DNA of 64,000 nucleotides from Onchocerca volvulus (GCA_000499405.2 HG738138.1:9608888-9672887), one strand, 5' to 3'. Shown: positions 1-13,757, counted from the stretch's first letter. The notes: generated by a model not told the origin, from the letters alone. Numbers and translations are program-made.

Positions 1-2545
1 AAATCACGAAATGTTACATTTGAAGGAAAACAACTCTGCACTAACTCATTCAAATTTTTAGATTCTATTGGCCAAAAGTTTCCAAATTGAAATTTGCAGG
101 TGTGCTGATCGGCTGCAAGTTTGATCTGCAATCGAGACATGTCATTTCATTGTCAGCTGCTGAAGAATTTGCTATAAATAATAATTTAAAGCTACATCTC
201 ATTTCAACGGTAACATTCATAACAAAGTCCCTATTATCTCGTCTTCTAGTATATTGACTTGTGGTTTCATCTTTTACCTCATCCCTTGTCCTTCCGTTGT
301 CTGTCGTATTATCCACTTATTACTATCCAGTTCGGTGTATTACGATCATTAAGACTTTTGCAAACACTGCAATATCCTCCTGCTAGTCTTGCATCAAACC
401 AAAAAAAAGAATCAATTCTTTCTCCCACTGTCTCTTTTCATCTATCGTAAATGCTATTTTACCCTTACTCTGTTTAGAAATCAAAATTTTCTGTTTGGTA
501 AAGAATCGCTCATACCATTCAGCCTTATATCTTTAAAAGATTCAGGCTGAACACTCAAAATCGGCCAAGCATTTCCGCTCAGACTAGTCAGCATGTTATC
601 TATTGCTTTCTTGCTTGTTAGACATAAATAACCAAGGCATTATATTTGCTGCTCAACAGCGTAAATACTATCGTTACCAATTAAGTCCATGTGACGCGGC
701 TGAATCTCCGCCTTTAAGAAAGAATAATTTATCGAGTGCATCATATCTTTTTCCATGTTTCAAACTTCTTTCCTATTATTTCTCAATAGCATTTCTTCGT
801 CCATTGCTTCACATCCAATAAATATTTGAACAATTTAGAGGACAACACCAACTGAATTGGAAGAACTCTTTTATAGCAGTATCATGGATTACGCCATGGA
901 ATGAATAACTATCTCATTGCATGAATGAATATCTCATTTATGAATAACTATCTCATTTAGCGATCTTTATTTATTTCTTGTAATTATTATTCTCATTCAA
1001 TCGTATGATTGCTCCAATAAAACATAAATGGTAGTAGGTGTCATAAATGCAAATAAAAGCCATAATAATTTCTCTATTAACAAAGAAGTTAACCATCCCG
1101 AAATGAAATTTATAAGATATAATATATTGAGATGAATAATTGCATCTCTGTCGCACATATAATAGTAGTAATAGCATGCTGTATGATACAGAAGATTTTT
1201 GAAGGAATTTAAGACTGAAAAATACATCTCATTTCGTTCTCCCATATACTCCAAGATACACTGAAATAAGAAGTTCATTGAAATGGATGATAGGTGTTAG
1301 AGGTGTATGTAGAAAACAATTATATTATTTGCTGTGACACCATATTTTACACATCCTATTATCAGACTTTTTATGGATGCATAAAATCATATAGTTGCAC
1401 CAAGATAATGACCAACATGAAAACAATAAGCTAATTATAGTCCTTGATGATTTTCCTTATTTTTTGCAAGCCAATAGATTTATATTAAATTTCATGCCTT
1501 AAGAGGCTTAAAACCTGATCAACTTTCAAGCATTCAAGTTTCATTTTTGGAAATAAACCGAATAATGAGATGGAAATTTTCAAATAAAGATCAAGACTAA
1601 AACCAAGCAATATAATGCCTATTGACAATTGTCTCAAAAGAAACAATATATGTCTATTTATAAATTCTTATGCTTTCTAGTTCGGAAATCCGATTATTGT
1701 CATACAAACACAACTTCTTTAAAATGGAAAAGTGAAAAATTTTATTTTAATCAACGTAATGAGAACCACGAAGGAAAACTAGTGCAAACAAAGTCAACTG
1801 AAATTTAATTTGTATATTAAAGTTGAATTCGATAGCAGTTCTAAAGGCAGATGTTGGATTGTTATAACATTCTGTAAGTTCACAATAGCTTGTCCTGATT
1901 AATTTCAAACCTTGTTCTTGCTGCAAAAAAAAAAAAAGGAAAGCCCACGATAAAAGAGGAATAACAAAATAAGTTTAAAAAAATGAGATGACATCAAAAG
2001 AGGTAACTTTAGTTTGCTCAGCATCATCTAATGACATCTGCATATAACGAATGACAGATGTCCCTCTCCTTGTTCTATTTCAAAACTCCAATCTTATCAG
2101 GTGCCATTGTTCTCTGATAATGTTACGTAATTCTCGTAGAGGCACGTATAACTGGCATTTGATATAACTCATTCTTAAATATGATATGATGTTTAAAATA
2201 CATTAGTGTTGCTGCCAAGTGCATTAAATTGATTGAACTGAATGACTTTGGATAAATGATGGAAATGATTCGAAATAGAGGCACAAATTAATTCATTATC
2301 ATATATGAGCGAAATTTCGTTGAATTTCCAATTAAAAAAACTGGCCAATACAACTACTACTGATATTACTTCTATTATAGCTTTAGTGTGATTAAAAATC
2401 GAAATTCGATTATTCTTCGCAATTAACTAAATTGTTTATCTCTTCCTTATCTGTTTTTTTTTTTTTTTTTAAATCTTTGAGAAATTAACAGTTTTTATTA
2501 ATGCTACTAGCATTAAATAAGTTTTCTAATGTTATAATTTAAAAG
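1..2545. other. no supported gene
   Basis: AT-rich sequence. Short direct repeats of a TGAATAACTATCTCATT unit occur at about 901-958. A minus frame at 75-316 has protein-like composition but no ATG or clear splice sites. Confidence 0.5.
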
Positions 2546-2773
2546 CGATATACACTTATATGTACTCATTGTGGAGTAATAGCTCATCCGGAAAAGTATG
2601 AAAAGAATATTCAACGAAAAGAATATCGTTACGGCGTTAATAAAAGCAGTTGCTTTTGGACTCGAATTTACAATCTTCTTCGAGCTAATGGAACTTTTGA
2701 AGAACTAGTTGCAGTTAATAGTGATGAGACAGAAATAAATAAACTACAAAGATGGATAACAAGACCTAAATAA
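2546..2773 (+). other. orphan exon-like ORF with a CxxC pair
   Basis: Following a TTTAAAAG acceptor-like site, 75 codons stay open to TAA with non-repetitive, protein-like composition: LICTHCGVIAHPEKYEKNIQ, YRYGVNKSSCFWTRIYNLLR, NGTFEELVAVNSDETEINKL, QRWITRPK. There is no good start codon, so it would be a terminal exon or a relic. I found no partner exons upstream and recognise no family. Confidence 0.35.
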
Positions 2774-5192
2774 CTATTTGGTCGGCAATCACCTAAATCA
2801 TGATTATATCTGACACAGAATGGCAACAGAGAATTGACCTTTTACAAGGAGTTCGGAAAAAAACCCTATAATAATAATAATCAAAGTTCGCAATCTCTTC
2901 GTTTTATTAAACCTAACTAAGATTAAACATAATAGAAGAGATAAACTTAAAATGATGCCATAATGCATATTCAATATTCAATTCAAGGCTTAAGATTAAA
3001 GATAAAAAGCTTAAAGATTTTTTTTCAATCTCTTCATTGACTTGAAAATATTGTAATGCAGTTTCTGTTGAAGTTGAAAAACCAGTATGTTGAAATATTG
3101 GAAGATGAATGAAATGGACTCGCAGAAGCATAATGTGTAGGATGATGTCGTAAGAACAGCCAAAAATATAGATAATGCTCGAAACTGGCCAGCAATTTAT
3201 TGGAATTCGATGTTTTCATAAACGATGCTGCTGTCCCAAATATTACTAATATGGTGCCATCATTCGCACTACTTGTCATTAAGCAGCAGATATAGCTTAA
3301 ATAACATGATTCACTAACCGAATTGGTGAGAATGAAATAATAGTTTAGTTGAAATGGTGAATCTCTTCTTACACAACTATTGAAAATAACAATTGCAAAT
3401 CTTTCAAGAAACAAAAAATGATACTTTTTTATTTCTTTGAAGACAAGAAAAAATAAGCCATTTCGTTCATTCTGCCTTTATGAATCAAAATTTTTTACAA
3501 AAAAAATTCTCCAAAAGGATCTTCTGTTAAAACGCTGCAAAGTAAACAAAATTTTGATGTACAATTTCAGCAAACTGAACAGTTGCATGCTAGCAAACCT
3601 TATCAAATGCATATTTCCCTGATGCAAGCATTGAATGAATTAATGCAAATATTTTCTGAGTGTTTCACGGTGAAATCATTTAATCAGCACTGCCTCAATT
3701 CACTATTATCAATTAGTTACACAAAACTTAAACAATGCATCAGTTTATTGCCATAAACGATTTAAACTTCCTTCCCTTTCCTTTATTTCTGGATCCGAAA
3801 GTAACTCAAAAGATCTATATTCTCCCAAAGTAAAATATAAATTACAACTGCAACAAAGCTGCATGCAACGATATTCACTACTTGATAGATCCTACATCGT
3901 TATTTTACTACCAGTCAACAGCACATGCAGCAATAATTCCATTCTGATAAATTCGGATTCCTTATCTCAGTTTAATAGAGAATCTGAAACAACTGCCTGT
4001 AAAGCAACTATTTTCAAGATCAAAAAACTTTCTGGACATCTTGATGAAGAATAATTAATAAGTATTGAAAAACGAAAGAAATGCAAGTAATCCTAATCCA
4101 TAAAAATTCCGAACAAGTGTTGCTGTAAACTGTTGAGACGAATATTACCGTCTTGATTCAATTCCTTTAACAATAGTGACTACTAACCGAACTTTAAAGC
4201 CTAGATAATAAGTTGGGCTTTGTTTAGATGCAGAAGTGGCAATATTGAACTGGATGAAAGTTTCATACACCTTGTATTAATGAAATTCATGGGGAGGTGA
4301 AAGCCATAGGAAATCGCAATAAAGAAAATCGCTGTCTTTCAGCTATTTTTACTTCAGATCTCTGAATTAAGTTCTTCATACAAAGTTGATGTCAAGATAT
4401 AAAATCCAGTGCAAATCTGACGCCTCAGTATCTATAAATTTATTGCAAGAAATTTAGACAGATCTGAAGGAACATCATAATGGTAATAAGGAAGGTACGT
4501 ATGAAATTAAGGATGAAGAAGGAATATCTAAATTTCTTCGAAATCAGTATCAATGACAATAGGCTCAAAGTCGTAACTAATAAGTAAAAAGTAAGAAGGG
4601 TCTTGAGTTTTAAAGAAAATAAGATGTTTTTCTTTTCAAGTTGTAAAAAGGGTTTTATTTTTTTTTCATCATGGTAATTTATACTGAATAGCTGTTTTGA
4701 AAACTCCTTGAGAAGGAAATCTCCAGAATACACTACTACTGCAGGAAAGATTTCTTTTTTTTTTCGATCAAATAAGTAATATTTTATTTCGAATATTCAG
4801 ATATCTTATACATATACAAAATTTCTTTGCAGATGAAGCTTTAAAAAGAGTGTGGCAATAAAATTAAATGTTAAAGTGATAATGATTTCTTAAAACTTTC
4901 ATCCTCATTTGAATTGTCACACAGCAAAATCTTCCGAAAAGTCTAACTAGTTTTTCCTATCCATAGAAAGCGAAATGAAGTTATTGGTTTCTTTACAAGT
5001 AAATATTCAAAAATATTTTTGGTAGGATATTCAAAAATATTCAGCTGAAAAACCAAACAAACTTTTTGAGGAGCAACCTTATCTTGATCATGCTGTTTTG
5101 ATATTCCTAAAAACTAAATCGGCACTATGGAAGCTTATAGAACCACGGAGATCCGATATTTTAGAATTGAATCAAATTAAAAAAACAAAATT

Positions 5193-5252
5193 TTGCAAGA
5201 AAGCAAAGCACTTCCACTTAAATTTAAATAGAACTGCTTTGCTTTCTTGCAA
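5193..5252. repeat. perfect 18-bp inverted repeat, 24-base spacer
   Basis: Arms 5193-5210 and 5235-5252 are exact reverse complements (TTGCAAGAAAGCAAAGCA). A transcript would form a stable stem-loop; a MITE relic is also possible. Confidence 0.9.
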
Positions 5253-7629
5253 GTGGATTAAACCCCCTTTCTTTTGGATTCATAAAAACAAATTTCAGCA
5301 TGTAAGCAGATCTTATTGATAAAAGAAACATTACGCAAATGAATATTGATGTCAAATAACTTTAAGAACAACTAGCTTTAAACTGTCAACTGATTGCTAA
5401 ACAAATTTAAAAAGGATTTCCTTTGCTGGAAGATTAATCGAAGACCCAATCATTCAGACTTGAGCCAGTCTTACTTAGTCCCTAAAGTTTATTATATGAT
5501 ATCGAATAAAAATAGTGATTAGCTTGAAATATTTCTTTTTTTTCCTATTCGCAAGACTGTTCCCTAATATTTGAGAAAATGACATCAAGCAGTTTTATTG
5601 CATCCACCACCTCTTTCAGTCACTACTAAGCATTTCGCATTCTCAACCAATCGCATCAATCTTTCGCATATTTCTTATCAGTTCCCTTTGCTTGATTATT
5701 ATTATTTTTTTATCCTCAATTTTCCATTTCGCTACTTCAATCACTGCAACAGTTATGCATATTTATAAAGTTTCTCATCTTCTGTCAGAGGATAACTTTA
5801 CAAATCTGAGCATTTTCATATTCTCATTGATTTTCTTTTTTATTTCTTTTCAATCTTTTTCAAAATACTTCCAATCGGTTAATTTTTGCACAGAGATCGT
5901 ACAGATTGGACTAGACATTATGTAAGCATAATGTGAAGTTTTTTAAGAAATGCTTCAAAGACTGTTTCATAAAGCAGTAAAAGTTTCTAATTAATTTATT
6001 ATCATAGAAAGTCTATCTAAATTGATAAATGATGCATTTTACATTTCTCTCCATGAAATTTCGTGCAATTAACAACAAAAATAGCTGAGTAATAGTAAAA
6101 TGCGCAATATTCTGTAATTAAATAATGCATTTTATTTTTCCAAAAATTATTAAAAATGAAAAATTTGCTGATGGCAATTGATTTCAGAAATTTTTTAAGA
6201 AGTTTTTGCAAGTTTTTCTCTACAATTATTTGGAATATGTTAAACTCAGTGATATTAGGCCACTTTTTTTTTCATAATTAGTGAAAAAAAGCCATGATAT
6301 CTTTTACAAAATGCAAAATTTCTATCATCTTCTGTACCTCATGTTGATAATATCATTCAGCAGTTGTTTTATCAGAAATTTTTTTTATTTCAATTTTTCC
6401 CAAATTTTTTTGATATAAAATCTGTTCATAGCATTTCGCAGCAGAGAAAAATAAGAAGCATTTTGTAGGATGATTAGCAGTTATCATTTGATCAAATGAC
6501 TGTTTGTTAAACGTCTTATTGCTTATTGCTTATCTATCTATATCATATTCTATCGAATTACATTTCTTTTCAATTGAATGAATCGCAAATTATTGCAGTT
6601 AGAAAATTTATAACATAAAATTTTAAACGGAATTAAAAATGAGGACAGAAACGCTATCATCAAGAATTCTATTGATCGAAACTGGTCAATGAACGATTTC
6701 GAGAGAGAACAGTAATAATTATGCTTGAGATTCTGATAAAATCATTGTTCAGTTGCAGCCCTCATCTTTTGATAGTTTTTGAATTTAATTAATTATTATT
6801 ACAAAGTTAATCGAAGTTTGGATTTCGATTTCAAATTTTACTAAAAGACTTAATTTCTCATAATGTTTTACTGCGAAACACTTCCTCTTCCCTAGAAACT
6901 TGGATTTCTCGTTAATTGATCTTAGGCAGATAAGCTTCATACGACCGACCATAGTGAGCAGTTCATGAATTTATATAATGCTTCTTCAGCCATGTTTAAA
7001 TTACATATTTTTTAATTAATATTTGAATCAGAATGTACGATTTAGGAAACTTTTGCAGGCTTTATTCTCCTTATGTTTGTCAATCAGATTATCATTTTGT
7101 TTCGTTCATTGCTGTTGCTGTAGTAGAATATAATTGTACACATTCAATTTTTTACAATGATTATTCTAAGAATAAAAAATTTTATCCTGTGAAACGCATG
7201 ACGATTGATGTATGAAGTAGGGCCTGGCACCTTTGATGCACTTACATATCCAATCTTTTGGCCAGCAATATAAGAGGAAAACGAGGCTCTGCACTTCTGA
7301 TTTCATTATCAAACTAACAGAGTAGTTGCTGTCAACGGACTAAAACTTTGAAATTAAAATTCATAGAAAATTTGATAATGGTTGAATTCATGCTTTCACA
7401 GTTGCGTAGCCACAGCAAATTATCAATGAATTATTCAAGGACAAGGAATGAGCCTTGCTAAATTAAGCTATATGCAACAAATTATTCCCTATTGCTTAAC
7501 AAATTTGCAAATCAAGTTACAGTTCGAATTTGCTTGATTAATGTAGATTTAATTTGCAATGCGGAAGCACCACTGTGGCAAATGTAGTCTACGGTATATT
7601 TGGTGCAAGTTGTTAGACAATCGTGGCAT

Positions 7630-7689
7630 ATATACATACATACATACATACATACATACATACATACATACATACATACATACATACAT

Positions 7690-7722
<33 letters not shown>

Positions 7723-7741
7723 TACACACACACACACACAC
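7630..7741. repeat. TACA then CA microsatellite
   Basis: About 75 bases of tandem TACA units pass directly into about 37 bases of mostly CA units. Several overlapping His/Tyr/Thr or Cys/Val frames here are artefacts of the repeat. Confidence 0.97.
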
Positions 7742-8076
7742 TAGAATTTATAACAATATCAGCCAATATGGCGATAGTTTTCTAAATCGTTATACTAGTG
7801 ACTAGCACCAATGACTTGTCAAAGTTCTTCATAAATCCTTTCATGCTTGGCATTATAATAAATGTTTTGTTGCGAAATTCGCAAAAAAATGCTCGAATCA
7901 ATAGTATGCGTTTGATGCAGCGTCTTATATAACTGTATGTTTCTTATAAATTAGTTTCATCTTATGATTAATTTATTCATATGTCTCATTTGGTTTTGTC
8001 CCTTTCATTTTGTACGCTTTTTATTAAGAAAAGTACTAATTAATAAGAATCAAGGGGCATTTTATTGGAATTACAG

Positions 8077-8133
8077 TTTGCTATGCAAAAGAGTTTGGAC
8101 CTCAAGGCATTGGTACTGGAATTTCACAAGTTC
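8077..8133 (+). pseudogene. isolated remnant of a LIM-domain C-terminus (CRP/muscle LIM type)
   Basis: Directly after a TTACAG acceptor the frame reads CYAKEFGPQGIGTGIS. CY-x-K-x-(F/Y)GP-x-G-x-G is the characteristic end of LIM domains in cysteine-rich and muscle LIM proteins, where the first Cys is a zinc ligand. The usual GAG continuation is missing and a candidate donor (ATT G|GTACTG) lies at 8113. I could not find the rest of a LIM domain on either side, so this looks like a stranded exon or a decayed copy. Confidence 0.5.
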
Positions 8134-8152
8134 AGAGACATTACTTAAAGGC

Positions 8153-8208
8153 AAGACTTCTTTAAAAGACAAAACTTTTAAAGACTTCTTTAAAAGACAA
8201 AACTTTTA
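8153..8208. repeat. 28-bp tandem duplication
   Basis: Two exact head-to-tail copies, 8153-8180 and 8181-8208, beginning AAGACTTCTTTAAAAGAC. Confidence 0.95.
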
Positions 8209-8209
8209 A

Positions 8210-9302
8210 AGATTTCAACACTAATTGAAAGATATTTTCAACGATAAATTAGTACTTCCACTTTATGTTAAATAAATATTAAGGATTGTTTTCGTGTCTG
8301 AAACAATACGATGCAAAGAAATTTATTGAAAGCTTATACATCTATTTTAATTTATATTTGGAACAAAAAGAACATAGAATGTTTTACGCTTTCGTTTCAC
8401 TTTCCTTAAAAACTATTTACAATTGCTTTAGAATAAAATAATATAATATTGATGACCATTCTTCTGGGACTTTACTTCGTAGTACTATTCGTTCAGTATC
8501 ATCATCAGATTAAAAAAGTTCTAAAATATGATGGATGACACCAATGACCTCTGACATGGACAATTTCAATAGAGAGTAGATTTGGAGAAAATACTCGAAG
8601 AGTTATTCGATTTAATGCAATCCCGAAGAAGTAAGGTATCTCATTTAAATTTTTAATCTTTACAAAGGCGGCAAAGGAAAGTTAGACTCAAAATTCAACA
8701 CTTTTATTCTCTCTCATCATGAAGATATGAGCAAATTTAGTGGCATATTGAATACTATTTAAAGTATGCCATCATCAAAACTGTTTTACAGAGACCAGAG
8801 CATTCCGAGAAAATAAATTGATTGAATAGAATTTTGGAAGACGAAAAAGACAAAAGTACTTCGAACATATTTGGAAAAGGCACTTCATTTAACAATAACT
8901 ATTAAATTTTTTTGGCAGCTTAATTCTTGTAGATAAGAAAAGCAAACAATCAGAAGATGAAATAGCATAACTTAGAAATGAAAAACCGGCGAGAATCCGT
9001 AACTGCTCGAACATCTTTTGTATTAAGCATTTTCAGGATTTTACCTGCTTAAGCATGATTTCGAAATAGAATCACTTAGCTAAATCGAAACATTCTAACT
9101 ACAAAAAATGTTTGACAGAGTACGGCATTATATCTAAGTATGTCAAAGCGAACATAATAGCAATAATAATTATAATTAATATCCGGTAATAAAAAATAAT
9201 ACGTATGGGCGAGGATTGGTTGCTCGATATCCAAACAAGTGGCATATCTAGTGGGCGTGGAAAGGCAAGGTTAGCAACAAATACTGGCACCATTACATTA
9301 TC
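8210..9302. other. no supported gene
   Basis: AT-rich intergenic DNA downstream of the dim-1-like gene; nothing recognised on either strand. Confidence 0.5.
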
Positions 9303-9308
9303 TTTATT
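9303..9308 (-). promoter_or_regulatory. candidate poly(A) signal of the dim-1-like gene
   Basis: AATAAA on the minus strand, about 150 bases past the predicted stop at 9460. Position is plausible for a 3' UTR end; no other evidence. Confidence 0.4.
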
Positions 9309-9459
9309 TTATAAACAAAAACATCTTTTTATGAAATATAAATGTAACGTAAATTTAATGAAGGAAAATCTAATGATATCAAGAAACTTCTGATACTTCG
9401 GCAGATATTTTGCTGTTCACAGAATCTAGCAAATTATGGACAATCCAAAATTGTCCATT

Positions 9460-12400
9460 TCACGCTTCGCTGGCATCATCCGCCCCTTCGTCTAAAGGTC
9501 CTAAAAATGGAAGCTTATACTAAAATAGTCATACTTCACACAATTCAGTTAACAACAGGAAAACGACAAAAAAAAAAATTCCTTTCACCTTTTTACGTTG
9601 GTTTCCTAACAATTTGAAAGGTTGAAATTATGAATTTGAAATAATTCCTAAGATAAATTTCTTTAGTAATCTTGAAAAATTGGCAACATACTGCCAGAAT
9701 GAGCGACTGGTTGGGAACGAATTTTAGAAACTAATTTAAGCACTGAATTTCAGATTTATTAACCTTTTTACTATCTGTTATTAAATGTTAGAAACAAATC
9801 CAGTTTTAGATGAAAAATGATTCTTATAATCACCCTTAGAGTTCCTAAACTGTTAAACTTTGAGTGGAAAAAAACACACAAGGCAAACTTGTTGATTGTT
9901 ATAATGCGTGAACAAGCTAGATATACTGCTATACGGTACAACACACGGTTACACATTAGAATTCAATGCACATCAATCTGTCATGCTGTCATCGTCATCA
10001 CCTGAATTAACTATACCAACAGTTATTTCAAACTTTTTACCTAGAATTCAATAAAGAAGCTGCGGATAAAGATTTGAGATGTCAGCAAAATTAAATTTAA
10101 CTTAAATTTATTCTGAATCAACTCATGCTACATTATTTGCATTATCTGAACTGAAATCTTTCATAAACGCTGTAAAGTGGCATTCTGACTCATCTCACCA
10201 TAATCAAAAACAGTGATCAGCTATTAAGCTAATACTCAAAAAAAGAAAAAAAAAGACAAATATAGTTTAATATTTCGCAAAGATAGCAAAAAATTCTTTT
10301 ACATGTGATTATGCAGTGAATCACTCTCATCCAAAACAATGTCAGAGAACTTTTAAACAAAGCGTTAAAATATATGAACAAGGGGACCAGAAAAAAACTG
10401 GAAATTGTAATAATTCCCTGTCGTTAATTCGAAAAATTCATTAGGACATCAGCAATATCAAGAAGAAACATGTAGTTCATGCCAAATTCGATGAAAATCT
10501 AAACTTCGTCTTTACGAGTTAAAAAAACATGCAACACAGGTTAGAGCGTGTCAGAACTTTTACATAAAGAACAAACCTTCGATATTCAATGTCAATTCAA
10601 CATTTGCCTCACCAGCTTCATTTTTAATATTGCAGGTATATGTCCCACTGTCCTTTGCTTTATAATTCTGAAAACACTGTTTTAAAATTTAAATTTTAGC
10701 TCCTTCTAATATACATTTTAGTTTAGAAAAGAATATTAATTAAATTAATCCTGAGGTTTTAATGTTCTTCATGACTTAATAATATATGAAGCAATAAATA
10801 ACGACCATACTTTCAGTTCTAGCTGAGCAGTGAATGTGTTTGCACCACCATCAGGTGTTAAACCGAACTTTATACGACTTGATTCCTTCATTTTCTTGCC
10901 TTTTGGATTTAACCAAATGACCTGCATTGAGAAATCTTATTTTAGATACATATAATGAAAATTTTCAATTTGATTCTTTCAATATATGGTACTAAAGAAA
11001 CATTAAAGCTGTTTTACCTCCGGGTTCTGATCAGCTTGGAATCCAATATCAAAAACAATGGCTGGATCACCAGAATCTGATGTTTTTTGCAAAATCTGTG
11101 GTTTACGAGTAAAGGTTGGAGCTCCTTGTGGTACTTAAATTGTTTTTAGATAAAGAAGAAAAAAATAAAGATTAAAACATTACATGAATATATCAATTTC
11201 AAATTTACAAGTTGAAGACAAAATAACTGAAATCTAAAAAAAAAAAAAAAAAAAAAAGACCTTCAAATTTAACAGTGAAAGTAGCTGTTAGTTTTCCAGA
11301 TTCATTCTTTGCTGTGCAAACAAATTGGCCCGCATCTTTTTCTTTTGTCGGCTCCTGAAATGTTCTGATTTTCAGTATAGCAATGTGATACATTTAGCAC
11401 ACTAAATCTAGCAAAAATTAAGTGGATACCTTAATTTCCAGAGCAGCATAATATGTTTGATTTGCTTCTTCTCTTAGAACAATTTTCACTCGATCCGATT
11501 CAGCTACGATTTCTTCACCCTAAAACGAAACCTGTTATAAGTTCAATTACGAAATTTAAGGACAAGCAAACTTCACCCAATTTATCGAGTCCTGAAATGC
11601 TATATTTCCTGAAGTTTATCGAGTGAATGAAATATTGTTTTTAATGTTAAAAATGTTATTTTCCTTCTGAAACAATCAGTAATAATGAAAGAAAAAAAAA
11701 AACCTTTTGCCAGACGAAAGTAGGTTTAAGAATTGATTTTGCTCTAAATTCCATTACCATGACCTGACCATCGTCACGAGATGATATCTGCGGTTTTTCG
11801 ACAAATGTTGGCGCGCTGAATCCTGCAATTTGGAATCAAGCAAGATAAAATTCAATTCTAAAGCCACTGAAGAAAAGCAGCATATGTTTTCTATTAGATT
11901 TCTTCGTGAAATAACATGGATGAAATTTAAATATTGGACACAGTTCAATAAAATTGACGGAAATGTTTTTGCCTAAAAAGGTTCAAATTGTTACTAAAAG
12001 TAACGTTTTGAGACAATGAGCACAGCAAATTAAAATATGATAAATATATGATAAAATTAAACGAACCTGTAAGTTTAAGGTTAAAATTGGCGTTCCCTTT
12101 TCCGTGTGGATTTACAATAGCACATCGATAAGCTCCAGCATCACTATCAGCAAGATCCTGAAAAAGCAATCGTTAAATGTACTCATCTTAGACTAATTGT
12201 AACAATCAAATTTGTAATGAAACAACATGTTTTAAATGCCAAACCTTAATTTGTAGGATGGCTGAGTAAGCATCGTTTCCTTTGTTATCCAGTCGAAAAC
12301 TGAACCGTTGGTCTTGTTTTAGTTCGGTCTAGAAAAATGTGTAATTACTCGTTATTGAAGTTCCGCAAATTTTATGTGAGAATCGAATTTAGTGTAAAAC

Positions 12401-12663
12401 AGTAAGATATCTGAATCGAAAATCAGAGATGGTTTTCCTATTATTCAGTTTTGATTATGAACGGCAGCACCTAAGTTTCCTTCTGTTAGATCTAAAAACA
12501 TTTGCTAATATTAAATTCAGCAGGAAAGACTTACTGTATCATAAAACCACTTAATGTCGGGGACTGGCTGAGCTTCTAAAAAACATTCCAGTTCCAATGA
12601 TCCATCATCGTTTTGTCGAGCTACCGGCTGTTGCGGGAAATGAGGTGCCTTACCCTCCGGCAT
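9460..12663 (-). CDS. dim-1: DIM-1-like muscle protein with three Ig I-set domains (9 short exons plus a small tenth)
   Basis: Exons (minus): 12663-12535, 12328-12245, 12157-12067, 11822-11704, 11519-11430, 11354-11261, 11133-11018, 10921-10811, 10667-10577, 9500-9460. All phases agree and give 321 residues. Three Ig I-set domains follow one another (about residues 5-102, 104-205, 210-308). Each has the I-set core: C and W in the first half, then a D-x-G-x-Y/F-x-C motif ([48 protein letters not shown]). The start [10 protein letters not shown] follows an AG acceptor at 12706. The tail is acidic ([13 protein letters not shown]). Nematode DIM-1 is a short three-Ig protein of dense bodies and the body-wall muscle membrane region; size and domain count fit. 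Twitchin-like giants are less likely because start and stop lie close together. A longer isoform with upstream exons is possible. Family call fairly sure, symbol inferred. Confidence 0.72.
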
Positions 12664-13687
12664 CTTTCTAATAGCTAGTTTTATTATTTTCTGCCCGCAG
12701 GAATCCTGTTAATAAATATTGAATATCGATACTGTCAAATGAAACGAATAAACGGATCCGGTGCACAACGGTCAAATTTTATAAAAAAAGACTTACAAAA
12801 CGATACAACGACTAATCAGTTCCGATTGAATCCTTGAGGTGATACGAACTAATAATAATAAAATAACGATAATAGTAACAATAATAGTAATATGAAATAA
12901 ATCAAAGCAATAAGAGCATTATTGTGACATTTAATGAATGAAATACATAAAAGGATGTCAACATTGAAAGAAGCGATTAAGAAAGCAACAAGTCTGTAAA
13001 TATATCAAATTATAAATTAAAGCCCAAAATGCATTTCAAACTTATGTTGAAGCCTAATATGTTGTAACCACAATTTTAATTACTGGACTAATTTAACAAA
13101 TAATTTAATTATTACCTCTAACAATTAGTTTACTACTGCTTTTAATCATAATCATGATAATTCAGAATCCGATATTAATTTTGAACTGTTTGATGGAACA
13201 CCGCGTTAAATCATGCGTTGAATAAAATGTAAAGGAGAAGAGACAGAGGAGGAAAAAGTTTCAAGACCTGATGATGGTCAAAATAGAATGAGACAAACTT
13301 GTCAAGAATAACTAATGTGGATCTTATGAGAGATGCAAATAACTTGAGAAGGAGGAAAGAATAGAGCAAAAATGAAGAGTGGTAAATCGAACTAATTTGG
13401 AAAAGTTGCTTGGAAGTTTCTATCCTAAGATCTATTATACAATACAATCATTTTATTCAAATTCACATGGCCGAATAACGCTAACTTATATTTAAAAAAA
13501 AAAGAAAGAAAAATGAGAGAGAAAAATAGAAACATAAAAATACAGACGACTTTCACATCTCTATCAAGCCCTTCTTCCTCCTCCTTCCACCTCACATCCA
13601 AACAATCTTCAAGCAGACTGCTATCGACAACAAGCGGCAACTGTTCACAAGGCAGTGAAAATTGCATTCTTATGTGTGGCACGCCAT

Positions 13688-13703
13688 ATGTATGTGTGTG
13701 TGG

Positions 13704-13757
<54 letters not shown>

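Larger units (their letters stand above)
2774..8076. other. no supported gene; repeats only
   Basis: AT-rich. It contains the inverted repeat at 5193-5252 and the microsatellite at 7630-7741, described separately. Short ORFs here lack splice context and protein-like composition. Confidence 0.5.

Noticed and set aside
75..316. Minus frame DNTTDNGRTRDEVKDETTSQ and following residues
   Set aside because: Reasonable composition but no ATG, weak splice sites and the window edge nearby; too little to call a gene.
7512..7805. Several overlapping frames of 60-84 codons on both strands
   Set aside because: They are translations of the TACA/CA microsatellite, giving repeated His-Thr-Tyr or Cys-Val-Met strings.
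10560..10577. Short ending GLFFM* for the dim-1-like protein
   Set aside because: It reads through a good GTTTGT donor; the downstream exon 9500-9460 fits in phase and gives a more natural acidic end. Kept only as a possible isoform.
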